Assembly (NCBI GenBank): GCA_903844665.1
Contig: CAIMUS010000148.1
Span: 1 to 44,513 of the forward strand
Source: an uncultured Pseudomonadota bacterium
GTDB lineage: Bacteria; Pseudomonadota; Gammaproteobacteria; Competibacterales; Competibacteraceae
Direction of reading: 5' to 3'
DNA length: 44,513 bases
A program made the translations under genes and the position numbers. The notes under the pieces are model-generated. The model was given only the letters and a program-made list of their open reading frames with translations, was not told the DNA's origin and did not search any database. Of this stretch, positions 25,272 through 33,800 are shown piece by piece (the stretch's first letter is position 1; each line of letters begins with the position of its first letter).

Positions 25272-25520
25272 ATGCTCAGACAAATGCTCCATCCCACCCA
25301 AAAACAGATTATCCTGGAACTGCCGGATGACTATCTCAATCAAGACATAGAAATTCTGGCTTTCCGTTTGCGCGACGCCGAACCCGTACCGAGTCATCCC
25401 CCGGCGGCCAACACCCGGTTCATTGCCAGCGCCGAGGATGCCTTGGCGCTGCTTGCCAACATCAATCTGCCCTTCGGCCCCAACGACTTCAACCGGGAAG
25501 ACGCCAATGTCCGGCGTTGA
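25272..25520 (+). CDS. Putative antitoxin of a PIN module
   Basis: A protein of 82 residues beginning MLRQMLHPTQKQIILELPDD, then YLNQDIEILAF and a disordered, acidic C-terminus, as in small antitoxins that pair with PIN toxins. The N-terminal part suggests a short beta-strand/helix element rather than a clear ribbon-helix-helix. The start at 25272 is chosen because conserved-looking sequence begins there; the frame is open to 25188. The toxin gene starts inside its 3' end (25507, 14-bp overlap), supporting a two-gene module, but that toxin is truncated. Confidence 0.6.
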   Translation: MLRQMLHPTQKQIILELPDDYLNQDIEILAFRLRDAEPVPSHPPAANTRFIASAEDALALLANINLPFGPNDFNREDANVRR

Positions 25521-25680
25521 ACGCGCCTTTGCTGACAGCAACATTCTGTTGTATGCCATCAGCGACCAAGCCGATAAAAAAGCCTGCGCTCTGACTCTAT
25601 TACGTACCCGCCCGGTCATCTCATTACAAGTGATTAACGAGTGCAGCAACGTATTACGCCGCAAACAACAGCCCGCGTAG
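25507..25680 (+). pseudogene. PIN-domain toxin, truncated after 57 residues
   Basis: MSGVERAFADSNILLYAISD has the first PIN Asp (ADSNILLY), and SLQVINECSNVLRRK carries the conserved Glu of the second motif. The protein then stops, where about 80 more residues with the remaining acidic residues are expected. The break coincides with the beginning of a palindromic repeat (GTAGGGCGGAACCGCGAAGC, part of 25676-25715). The antitoxin gene before it is intact. Without the C-terminal half of the active site it cannot be a working RNase. Confidence 0.75.
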
Positions 25681-25715
25681 CCCGCGTAGGGCGGAACCGC
25701 GAAGCGGGTTCCGCC
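25676..25715. repeat. Dispersed palindrome that interrupts the PIN gene
   Basis: GGCGGAACCGC (25690-25700) pairs with GCGGGTTCCGCC (25704-25715) with one bulge. It is preceded by a doubled AGCCCGCGT. A sister copy is at 27791-27824. From 25716 to 26017 I see no intact gene or recognisable remnant beyond the start of the UPF0175 frame. Confidence 0.65.
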
Positions 25716-26017
25716 ACCCGCCGACCCGTCAGCCCGCTCTCCCGCTTGAAGGTCGTCATCCACGGTACCCGCCCAATCGGCAGGATAAACACCCACCCGA
25801 ACCCAGCGGTGAAACGTAGAATACGGCTATTCCTGTACCACCTTTGCCCACCCTTTTTAACCGGATTGCAGTGGATATAGCCTACGTAGACCGGTCAACT
25901 TGCTGCCTACCTACTTGCAGGAAATCCTTGCTCCAGGATTGAAACTATCCCTGGTGCTCCGGGAGAATGGATCTCAAGCAAAGAGTGATTATCCGTAAAG
26001 CCAACAGGACTTTCTCA

Positions 26018-26263
26018 ATGAGTATAGTGATCCCTGATGAAATCCTGCAAGCAACCCACCTGTCGGCCGGTGAGTTACTGCAGGAAATCGCATTAATGCT
26101 GTTTGCCAAGGATAAACTGACCCTGGCGCAGGCCAGCCGTTTGGCCGATATGAGTCAGTACCGGTTTCAACATCTATTAGCGAGCCGGAGTATTCCCATG
26201 CATTACGATGTAGAGGACTTTGAAGCCGATCTGGCTACACTGCAACAGGCTGGCCGCCTATGA
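26018..26263 (+). CDS. UPF0175 family antitoxin
   Basis: A protein of 81 residues with the UPF0175 pattern: MSIVIPDEILQATHLSAGEL, then IALMLFAKDKLTLAQASRLA and DMSQYRFQHLLASRSIPMHY, an N-terminal element followed by a helix-turn-helix-like region and the conserved YDVEDFEADL end. These proteins act as antitoxins of DUF3368 PIN-like toxins. The start at 26018 is taken from the family start; AGGA lies about 9 nt upstream and a longer frame reaches 25967. The partner's ATG overlaps its stop (ATGA), but the partner is truncated. Confidence 0.8.
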   Translation: MSIVIPDEILQATHLSAGELLQEIALMLFAKDKLTLAQASRLADMSQYRFQHLLASRSIPMHYDVEDFEADLATLQQAGRL

Positions 26264-26376
26264 AGGTGGTCAGCAATACCTCGCCGATTATCAATCTGGC
26301 GTGTATCGGGCAACTGAATTTGCTGCATCAATTGCCATCCGGGCTACGCTGGCTACTCTGGCTCTACGCTGGCTAA
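26260..26376 (+). pseudogene. DUF3368 (PIN-like) toxin fragment
   Basis: The frame begins MKVVSNTSPIINLACIGQLN-LLHQLP, the exact style of DUF3368 toxins (VSNTSPLI.L..IG.L.LL), then turns into SGLRWLLWLYAG and stops at 26376. A whole protein would have about 150 residues. The stop region overlaps by 4 bp the 3' end of the convergent vapC, so a deletion or insertion has joined the two modules. The antitoxin gene upstream is complete. Confidence 0.75.
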
Positions 26377-26777
26377 CCGGGTAATAGCTCGAAGCCCTGC
26401 TCGGCGAAGTGCTGGTCGAACGCGAACGCCCGGCGCAGGCCGAGTCGGCGCATGATCTGAAAGCTGGTACAGTCGACCAGACTCAACCCCCGGCGATTTG
26501 CCGTCAGGAGAGCATGGGTGGCCAGCCGATGATCGTCCGGTGTGATCCAGTGGACCTGAACCACGGGGAGGACCGCCTCGTGGAAAACGCGTACCGCCTC
26601 CATGCCCAGGCGCGCCTGGATCAGCGCGCAGGATTCCGCAAGCACATAATTGCTGGTGACCAGGGTGAATGTCTCCGGATCAGCCACCCGTGTCGCCCAG
26701 GTTGCACGGGCTGGTTCATGCACTGCATCATCGCGGTCCAGGACGGCATAGAACGCGGACGTATCGACGAAAATCAC
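26373..26777 (-). CDS. vapC: PIN-domain toxin VapC
   Basis: A complete PIN RNase of 134 residues with the four conserved acidic positions: Asp5 (MIFVDTSAFYAVLDRDD), Glu48 (SNYVLAESCAL), Asp102 (GLSLVDCTSFQIMRRLG) and Asp121 (AFAFDQHF). VapC toxins cut tRNA or rRNA when freed from VapB. Its ATG overlaps the antitoxin stop by 4 bp, giving the usual antitoxin-first order. It is convergent with the DUF3368 fragment. Nothing suggests loss of function. Confidence 0.9.
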   Translation of the reverse strand: MIFVDTSAFYAVLDRDDAVHEPARATWATRVADPETFTLVTSNYVLAESCALIQARLGMEAVRVFHEAVLPVVQVHWITPDDHRLATHALLTANRRGLSLVDCTSFQIMRRLGLRRAFAFDQHFAEQGFELLPG

Positions 26778-27022
26778 TGGCGGTAGGCTTCAGCAAGATA
26801 GTCGTCATGATGGCGCACCACGTCTTGCAGGCCTGAGGCGAACGTGCCCGCCGCCTCGATGGCGCGTCGGCGCTGCTCGTCCGGCGCAAGTTCCGCTTCC
26901 ACCACGACCCATGCCGCCACAGCACGGCGAACCAACGCCGAAACCGACACCTGTTCCCGGCGCGCCCGCGTTTTGAGAGCTTGTAATTGCACTTCGTTCA
27001 ACTGTACCTGTACTCGAATCAT
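26774..27022 (-). CDS. vapB: Ribbon-helix-helix antitoxin of vapC
   Basis: A protein of 82 residues. The N-terminal MIRVQVQLNEVQLQALKTRA, then REQVSVSALVRRAVAAW, is a ribbon-helix-helix DNA-binding domain. The C-terminal charged part (ELAPDEQRRRAIEAAGTFAS to the end) would wrap VapC. Such antitoxins repress their own promoter. The start at 27022 is chosen by the domain start; ATGs a few codons upstream (near 27040) are possible because no clear ribosome-binding site decides. It overlaps vapC by 4 bp. Confidence 0.85.
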   Translation of the reverse strand: MIRVQVQLNEVQLQALKTRARREQVSVSALVRRAVAAWVVVEAELAPDEQRRRAIEAAGTFASGLQDVVRHHDDYLAEAYRQ

Positions 27023-27175
27023 CTGCGCTAATATCATCATTTTGTTCAAGAGATGACATGCTATCGCTGTCACAGGCAGGCGTCAATTTCCGGCTGGCTG
27101 GCTTATCCCAACCGGCGTTTGCCTGTTTGTCCGCCAAACACTTTCTCAAACAACAACCAGCGAGGCACCAGGGGG

Positions 27176-27204
27176 TTGCGTAGTATGCATATTGTGCATA
27201 TACT
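27176..27204 (+). promoter_or_regulatory. Promoter with embedded operator for brnTA
   Basis: TTGCGT (27176-27181) and TATACT (27199-27204) are spaced by 17 bp. Between them lies the inverted repeat ATGCA-TATTG-TGCAT (27185-27199), well placed as an operator for the BrnA repressor. Transcription would start at or within a base or two of the BrnT ATG (27210), so the mRNA is probably leaderless; no ribosome-binding site is seen. Confidence 0.6.
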
Positions 27205-27209
27205 AGCGC

Positions 27210-27482
27210 ATGCCCTCGCGCTTCGACCCCAAGAAAGAGGCCGTAAACCTCAAGAAGCACGACGTCTCCCTCACCGAGGGCGACGGGGTGTTGAGCGACC
27301 CCCTGGGCATCACCATTGAAGACGAGTCATCGCAGGGCGAACGGCGTTTCGTTACCGTCGGGGCCAACGTCTTTGGTGCGGTGATGGTCGTTGTATGGAC
27401 GGAGCGGGGTGAAAACCCCCGCTTCATTTCAGTCAGGCGGGCCGAGCCCAAAGAGCGTAGAGCGTATGAAGAAGGTCTATGA
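27210..27482 (+). CDS. brnT: BrnT-family ribonuclease toxin
   Basis: A protein of 90 residues with the BrnT layout: FDPKKEAVNLKKHDVSLTEG (the FDPxKxxxNxxKHxVs opening), VLSDPLGITIED, the strand RRFVTVG and RFISVRRAEPKERRAYEEG. BrnT has a RelE-like fold and blocks translation by cleaving RNA. The gene comes before its antitoxin, the normal brnTA order, with a 17-bp overlap. It appears complete. The promoter and operator directly abut the start codon. Confidence 0.92.
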   Translation: MPSRFDPKKEAVNLKKHDVSLTEGDGVLSDPLGITIEDESSQGERRFVTVGANVFGAVMVVVWTERGENPRFISVRRAEPKERRAYEEGL

Positions 27483-27717
27483 TTTTTCCAAGGGCACGCG
27501 GGGTGCAGTCCTCCCGGTCAAAGGGAAAACTCGCATCACCATCTATCTTGACGACGCCATTGTGGGCCGGTTCAAGGAGATGTCGGCGAAGAGCGGCAAG
27601 GGCTATCAGACTCTCATTAACGAGGCGCTCGGTGCTCACCTCGGGCTTGCCGAGCCACCGGTTACCGCAGAGCTTGTGCGCAAGATTGTCCGCGAAGAGT
27701 TGGCCGCTCAAAGTTGA
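27466..27717 (+). CDS. brnA: BrnA-family antitoxin
   Basis: A protein of 83 residues. A short N-terminal toxin-binding stretch (MKKVYDFSKGTRGAVLPVKG) is followed by a ribbon-helix-helix domain (KTRITIYLDDAIVGRFKEMS, then KSGKGYQTLINEALGAHLG). BrnA neutralises BrnT, and the dimer represses the operon. The start at 27466 lies inside the brnT 3' end. The module appears intact, unlike the first two on the plus strand. Confidence 0.9.
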   Translation: MKKVYDFSKGTRGAVLPVKGKTRITIYLDDAIVGRFKEMSAKSGKGYQTLINEALGAHLGLAEPPVTAELVRKIVREELAAQS

Positions 27718-27790
27718 GGGCTAACTACACGTTCGGGCTGGCCGTCGCAAGCAAGCTTGCGCTGGCGGCTCAACGTGAGCGCTAGCCCGC

Positions 27791-27824
27791 GTAGGGCAGA
27801 ACTGCGAAGTGGGTTCCGCCCTAC
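27791..27824. repeat. Dispersed palindrome, sister of the 25676 copy
   Basis: GTAGGGCAGAAC ... GGGTTCCGCCCTAC form an imperfect inverted repeat, preceded by TAGCCCGC. Its sequence closely matches 25685-25715. It lies between the convergent brnA and patatin genes. Confidence 0.6.
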
Positions 27825-27887
27825 TACTTACAAACTACGGCGCACCAGCACGAGGCGAAAAATATCGCCCGCCCAACAACCCGCCGG

Positions 27888-29279
27888 TTAATGACGGGGG
27901 GACGCCAGGTAACCCACCGCGCTCGCTGCCGCCGCCCGTGGCGGGATGGGCTTACCGACCTGGATGGGGATCGGCTCTTCCGCCCGCGGCAGTTCGATCA
28001 CCTTCTCAGCCGGCCTGGCCGGTAGATTCTTAGGCTGTGAATCCACCCAGACTTCAATATCGTCCAGCGCATCGCTCAACGAATTGGTCATTTTATTCTG
28101 CAGCTTCGCCAGTTGCGAAATTTCCGGAGGCACGATCAAATGGCTATCGAAACGGCGACTCCGATCTTCCAGAATATCGACTCGCAACTGGATACCATGA
28201 CGGGCAAACAGAGGAATCAACTCATTCTTGCGGGCCAATAAATCCCGGCGGGTCGTCTGATAGGCATGCTCGCAGACTTTACGGCGATTGGTGAAACTGA
28301 AGACATTGGAGAAGAACATCTTGGCATCGCCGCTGTTGGGCTCGAACAGAATGATATCTCTATCGGGATAATCGGCCGTATATCTGGCCAACCCTATTTT
28401 CATCCGCGAGTGAATCAGCGCATAAAACATCTGTGACATCACCACCGGCAAGCCACCATCGACCAGGCTTTCCATATTTCTCATTTCACCCGGCTTGGCA
28501 TGTTTGGCATTAAAAGGAACCAGAGGATTAATACAAATCAATAAATCGGCGCCGGCATCCAATGCCGTCGAGGCATGAACGGTTTTCTTTACGCTACCGT
28601 CGATATAATGACGTCCCTCTATTTCCACCGGCGGATAAAGGCCGGGCATGGCGGTACTGGCCTGAACCGCTTTGGAAATAGGAATATGATCGTTAACTCC
28701 GGTGCCGAACTTTATAATTTCCCCGGTATCCAGATCGGTCGCGACCACAAACAACTTATGCTTTAATCTACGAAAATCATTGGTTCGTTTGCGGCTGCTG
28801 AAGATCGTGGCCAGAAACTGATCGATCGGTTCATTATCCAACAGGCCGGCGGGAATAGCAGGACCCAATTTACTCAACACCGCCAGAATATCCCTGTCCT
28901 GGGGATTTTTGACGAAACTCCATGAAGCATCCCACAGCAGACCGGGCACCGATTTTAAACAGTCCCAGTACAACCCGAAGGCGGGCCGCATAAAATGTTC
29001 GGGATCGAGGGGAAACGCCAGAGACTCGTTGCGCACGAAAATACGGCAGATCTTCGCCGGGGTAAACCCGTTGGCCAAGGCGGCAGCGTTGATCGCGCCG
29101 ACGCTGACCCCGCCATAGACATGAAGGTTGTTCAGATCGATCCCTTCCAAAGCTTCGTCGAGGGCGAGCAAAGCGCCGATTTGATAGATGATACCCAGGG
29201 GACCGCCGCCCGCCAACGCCAGCCCGACCCGGGGTCCGTTTCTGACTATGCCATCTTTTAAAGGCTGTGTTTCTAGCAT
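27888..29279 (-). CDS. Patatin-like phospholipase
   Basis: A protein of 463 residues. The N-terminal patatin domain has the oxyanion motif LALAGGGPLGIIYQ (24-29), the nucleophile Ser59 in GGVSVGAINAAAL, and the second catalytic residue in HYIDGSVKKT (the DG dyad). A C-terminal extension of about 130 residues (from around TTRRDLLARKNELIP) is charged and ends in a Pro-rich tail. Patatins release fatty acids from phospholipids; bacterial ones range from lipid turnover to secreted toxins. There is no signal peptide. The ATG at 29279 is chosen for GAGGA 7 nt upstream. It is a single gene, and its substrate is unknown. Confidence 0.88.
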   Translation of the reverse strand: MLETQPLKDGIVRNGPRVGLALAGGGPLGIIYQIGALLALDEALEGIDLNNLHVYGGVSVGAINAAALANGFTPAKICRIFVRNESLAFPLDPEHFMRPAFGLYWDCLKSVPGLLWDASWSFVKNPQDRDILAVLSKLGPAIPAGLLDNEPIDQFLATIFSSRKRTNDFRRLKHKLFVVATDLDTGEIIKFGTGVNDHIPISKAVQASTAMPGLYPPVEIEGRHYIDGSVKKTVHASTALDAGADLLICINPLVPFNAKHAKPGEMRNMESLVDGGLPVVMSQMFYALIHSRMKIGLARYTADYPDRDIILFEPNSGDAKMFFSNVFSFTNRRKVCEHAYQTTRRDLLARKNELIPLFARHGIQLRVDILEDRSRRFDSHLIVPPEISQLAKLQNKMTNSLSDALDDIEVWVDSQPKNLPARPAEKVIELPRAEEPIPIQVGKPIPPRAAAASAVGYLASPRH

Positions 29280-29544
29280 GTTGATTCCTCTGGAAGTCTC
29301 GCTCAGACCAATGAAATCATTGTAAACCATCGGCCGGCAGTATCGCCATGGTTATATTTGCGGCTGAAAAACCCGGCGCGCACCGTCCTACCCCCGCCAG
29401 ACAGGGGATGCGTTCCGGCGCCCGGCGGCAGGATAGCGCATGAGCCTTCAGCCAGCCATCAGCCCGCCTGGAGCATCGGACTATTGAGCGCGAACAGTGG
29501 TATGGTCCCGATAATGGTTATTCAGACATTCGTTGCCGCTGGCG

Positions 29545-29631
29545 CCCTGGGAGAGCCGCACCCCAGTGCGGCATTGTAATGACGCCAGTGGCAAGTGGCG
29601 AGAGCCGCACTGGGGTGCGGCGCTCCCAGGG
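29545..29631. repeat. 28-bp inverted repeat, each arm itself a hairpin
   Basis: Left arm 29545-29572 and right arm 29604-29631 are reverse complements apart from one base. Each contains the hairpin GCCGCAC-CCCA-GTGCGGC or its complement, and the arms are separated by 31 bp. The arrangement is that of a BIME-type REP pair. The rest of the 425-bp gap between the patatin and metK-like genes (29280-29704) shows no gene. Confidence 0.7.
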
Positions 29632-29704
29632 GTGGTATTTGCGCGGCTACCCACCACCCTTCACTGTCTGGATAATCATTAGCGGAGCTATAAGTCACCG
29701 CCAA

Positions 29705-30886
29705 TTAACATAATGCCTCCGCGGTATCGGTTTTTTCCCAGGGTAACTCCAAATCCGTTCGCCCCACTTGGCCATAAGTGGCTAAGCGTTGATAGAAAGG
29801 GCCTTTGCCGGATAATTGGCGTAACTGAAAAAAGCGGATAATACCGCCGACGCGAAAATCGTAGTGGGCCTTAAGTCGTCGGGCCAATTCAGTTTCATCC
29901 ATTTGGCCGGCGCCAAAGGTGTCCACGTGAATACTGACCGGATGCGCCAGGCCGATGGCATAACTGAGCTGCACCTCGCATTCGTCCGCCAGTCCCGCGG
30001 CAACCACATTTTTGGCGGCAAACCGGGCCATATAGGCGGCAATGCGATCCACCCGCAACGGGTCTTTGCCACTCAAAGCCGATTCACTCTGGCGGGCATA
30101 ACCACCATAGGTGTCATTCGCCGTTTTGCGCCCCGTCATTCCGGAATGAGTGGCCGGTCCACCGCCTACCCTGATTCCATTGGGATTGACGAAGATACGG
30201 GTCTGCTTATCCAGACCGATGGCTTCCTCCAGAAATATCGGACGGATGACCTGTTCGATCAGCGCCGTTCGCAAGGTATCCGGGCGAGGATAGTCCGGTT
30301 GATTCTGGCTGACGGCCAGGGTAATGCTATGCACCCGACGGGGACGACGGTCCCGGTACTCGATGCCGATCTGCACGGCGCCATCGGGGGTAAGATAGGG
30401 CAAGGCGCGGGATGCCCGCACTCTGCTCAGGCGCCGCGCCAGGCGGTGCGCCAGCCAGATCGGCAAGGGCATCAGCGCCGGCGTCTGCCGGCAGGCAAAA
30501 CCAAAGGCGGTGACCTGATTACGTGCTACCAACATCTCCAGATCCTCGTCTCCCAGAGTAGTTTCATCCTGGCCGGCGCGCGCCGCCGCCGGCATTTCCA
30601 CCAAGCTGGTCAAAATGCTGCAATCGCGGGCGTTGAACTCGCCCTCGGTATAACCCACCTGTTGAACCACCTGACGCGCCAGGGCGGGTATATCCACTTT
30701 GGCCGACGAGGCAAAGCGCGTTGCAATAAAGGCCACGCCCCTGGCGACCGCGCACTCGGCGACGATCCGGGCGCCGGGATCGAGCGCCAGATAGCGATCG
30801 ACGATGGCGTCGCTGATCTGGTCGCACAGTTTGTCGGGATGACCTTCTGTGACCGACTCCGAGGTGAAGACAAAATCAGAACTCAT
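29705..30886 (-). CDS. Divergent methionine adenosyltransferase-like protein
   Basis: A protein of 393 residues, clearly of the bacterial MetK fold: EGHPDKLCDQISDAIVD (His16, Asp18), TALMPLPI-type segment, GGP..SGMTGRKTANDTYGG and SGKDPLRVDRIAAY. Several residues essential in E. coli MetK are changed: the GDQG loop reads ARNQ (Asp118 to Asn), PDAKSQ reads PDGAVQ (Lys165 to Ala), the GDxGLTGRK Asp238 is His (THSGMTGRK), and Lys269 is Arg. It is unlikely to be the housekeeping enzyme and may use another substrate or have lost activity. Its ATG overlaps the stop of the upstream P-type ATPase by 4 bp, so the two are co-translated. Confidence 0.85.
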   Translation of the reverse strand: MSSDFVFTSESVTEGHPDKLCDQISDAIVDRYLALDPGARIVAECAVARGVAFIATRFASSAKVDIPALARQVVQQVGYTEGEFNARDCSILTSLVEMPAAARAGQDETTLGDEDLEMLVARNQVTAFGFACRQTPALMPLPIWLAHRLARRLSRVRASRALPYLTPDGAVQIGIEYRDRRPRRVHSITLAVSQNQPDYPRPDTLRTALIEQVIRPIFLEEAIGLDKQTRIFVNPNGIRVGGGPATHSGMTGRKTANDTYGGYARQSESALSGKDPLRVDRIAAYMARFAAKNVVAAGLADECEVQLSYAIGLAHPVSIHVDTFGAGQMDETELARRLKAHYDFRVGGIIRFFQLRQLSGKGPFYQRLATYGQVGRTDLELPWEKTDTAEALC

Positions 30887-33800
30887 GGCATTTCCTCTAC
30901 CGAGTCTGTACCGCCTTCGGCCAGGTCCGAGGGCGCCGACAGATCAGGCGATGCAAATTTCTTGGTGCTCTCATTGATGAGCAAAGGCAAAACCGCGCCG
31001 GCGCCGATGACCAGACTGTCGAGCAGACCCAGTGGGGTAGTCCCCAGCAGCCGGCGCAGGCCGGGAACCAGCACCGTCAGGCTCTGGAGCGCCAGGGAGA
31101 CGCCCACGGCCAGACGCAGCGGCGGATTGGGTGGCAATCGCTCCCGGTCGAACAGGCTATGTCGTTCGGAACGGCTGCTGAAGGCATGCAGCAACTGGGC
31201 CGCGGTCAGGGTCATGAAGGTGTGGGTATTGGCCCGCGGTCCCGCCCCGTAGCGCCATAAGGCATAGGCGTAACTGGCCAGGGCGCCGCTGCTGATCACC
31301 GCCGATTCCAGTCCCAATCGACCCAGGTCGCGACGGGTGACGATCGGCATCTGCGGGTCGCGTGGCGGTTTATCCAGAATATCCGGTTCCGGCGGCTCCA
31401 GCGCCAGCGCCAGGCCGGGGAAGACATCGGTGGCCAGGTTGATCCACAACAGTTGCATCGGATTGAGCGGTTGTCCCACCCCCAGACCGACACCGGCCAG
31501 CATCACGGTAATCTCACTCAGATTGGTGGACAGCAGATAGCGGACCGCCTTGCGAATATTGCTGTAGATGGTGCGGCCATCGCGAATGGCTGTCACCATG
31601 GTGGTCAGATTGTCGTCCTCCAGCACGATATCGGCCACCGAGCGGGCCACTTCGGCGCCGCCGCCGCCCATCGCCACCCCCAGGTCGGCGGCTTTGAGGG
31701 CGGGACCGTCGTTGATGCCGTCGCCGGTCATGGCCACGATCCGGCCGCCGCGCTGCAAAGCCTGGACGATCTGCAGCTTATGGGCGGGACTGACCCGGGA
31801 AAACACCTGTACTCGCGGAATCAGGCTGCGCAGCAGTTCGGGGTCCATTTTATCCAGGCTGACCGAATCCAGCATTTCCACCGGTCGGCCGTCGGCCAGA
31901 TCCAGTTCTTTGGCGATCGCATAGGCGGTGGCGCTCTGGTCGCCGGTAATGATGGCGGTGGCGATGCCAGCCTGATGGAACCGGCGCAACAGGGCCGTCA
32001 TCCCCGGCCGCAACGGATCGGCCATGCCGGCCAGACCCAGCCAAATCCACTGCTCCGGCGGCTCGGACTCCGCCGGCGCCAGCGCATAGGCCATTCCCAG
32101 CACCCGCAACGCGGCGCCGGCCATCCGTTCGTTTTCCCGCAGGATAGCGGCGCGCTTCGCCTTGGTGAGCCGGCGAACCTTGCCCTCCTGCAGATAGTCG
32201 CGACACCGCTCCAGCACCTGTTCGGGGCTGCCCTTGACCGCGATCAATTGCTGCCCCTCCTCCCAGGGATGCACCGTCACCATATAGGGCCGATCCTCGG
32301 CTCGATGGCGAATATCGAGTTGCGGATGCCGCTGGCGCAGATTGCCGATATCCAGACCCGCCTTGACCGCCAGTTCCAGCAGGGCCACTTCGGTGGCGGA
32401 GCCGTCGAAGCGCCGGCGATCCCGGCCGCCGTTCATCCGGACTTCATTACATAAAGCCACGACTTCCAGCAGACGCTGGAAGTCCGGCAGCTCCAGCGGC
32501 CCGCCGGCGCGCTCCACCAGCCGCAAGCCCTGTTCGTCCACCACCACCCGCTGCAACCCAACCTGCAGGGCGACCACCGTCATGTGATTCAAGGTCAGAG
32601 TGCCGGTTTTATCCAGGCAAAACACCTGTACCGCCCCCAGCGTCTCGATGGCGTCCAGGCGGCGCACCAGGACATTATGCCGGCGCATATTGCGGATGCC
32701 GATAGCCAGGGTGGTGGTGGCGACGGTAGGCAAACCCTCCGGCACGGCGGCCACCGCCAGTGAAATCGAGGATTTGAGCATGCTCAGCCAGGTTTGGCCG
32801 CGCAGCAGGCCGACGAGAAAGACCACGCCACAGGTGGCGCTGCTCAACAGCACCAATTGGCCGCCCATGACGTTAAGCTGCCGTTCCACCACAGTTTCCG
32901 GCGGACGCGCCGCTTCGGCCAACGCCTGAATCCGGCCGATCTCGGTATTCAAGCCGGTGCCGATCACCAGGGCGACGCCGCTGCCGCCGGTCACCAGCGT
33001 ACCCTTGTAAACCATATTGCGCCGATCCCCCAGCGCCGCTTCCTCCAGGCATACGCTATCGGCCCGCTTTTCCACCGGCATGCTCTCCCCGGTGAGCGCC
33101 GCCTCATCCAGGCTCAAGCGTTCCGCCTGCACCAGCCGGACATCGGCGGGCGCCAGGCAGCCTGGGGTCAGCGCCAGGATATCGCCCGGCACCAGGGTGG
33201 CCACCGCCACCGGCTGCCAGCGGCCGTCGCGCCGCACCTGGCTATCGGGCGCCGCCACCGGCGTCAGGCTGGCGATAATGGTTTCCGACTGCCGCTCGGT
33301 GAAGAAGCCGATCAGGGTGTTGATAGCCACCACGCTGCCGATCACGGCGGCATCCAGCAAGCCGCCGGTCGCGATGGAGACCACGGCGGACAGACCCAGC
33401 AGGGCCACCGGCGGCGTCGCCAGTTGCTCCAGCAGGATACTCAGGTCGGAACGCCGCCCGGCGGTGGGCAGCACATTGGCGCCCACGCTCAGCAGGCGCT
33501 CGGCGGCGACGGCTGTGCTTAAACCCGCCGGGCTGCTTTCCAGGCGGGTGCTGACTTCAGCCGTATCCAGGGCATGCCAGGGCGGCGCCGGCGTCGCGGC
33601 CGCCGGGGCGGGCCGGGCCGCCGCCGCTGTCGGTTCGGCCTGGGGCGCCGCGCCGGGGCGCGACTCGGGCGGCGTAGCGACGGCTCTGCGCAACAGCGGC
33701 AGCGGCAATTCCGCCAGGGCGGCTTCCAGAACCGGCAGCAGCTCCACCAGGCTAAGGTCCGGATCGAATTCGACCAACAGACTGCCGGTCAGCGTATTGA

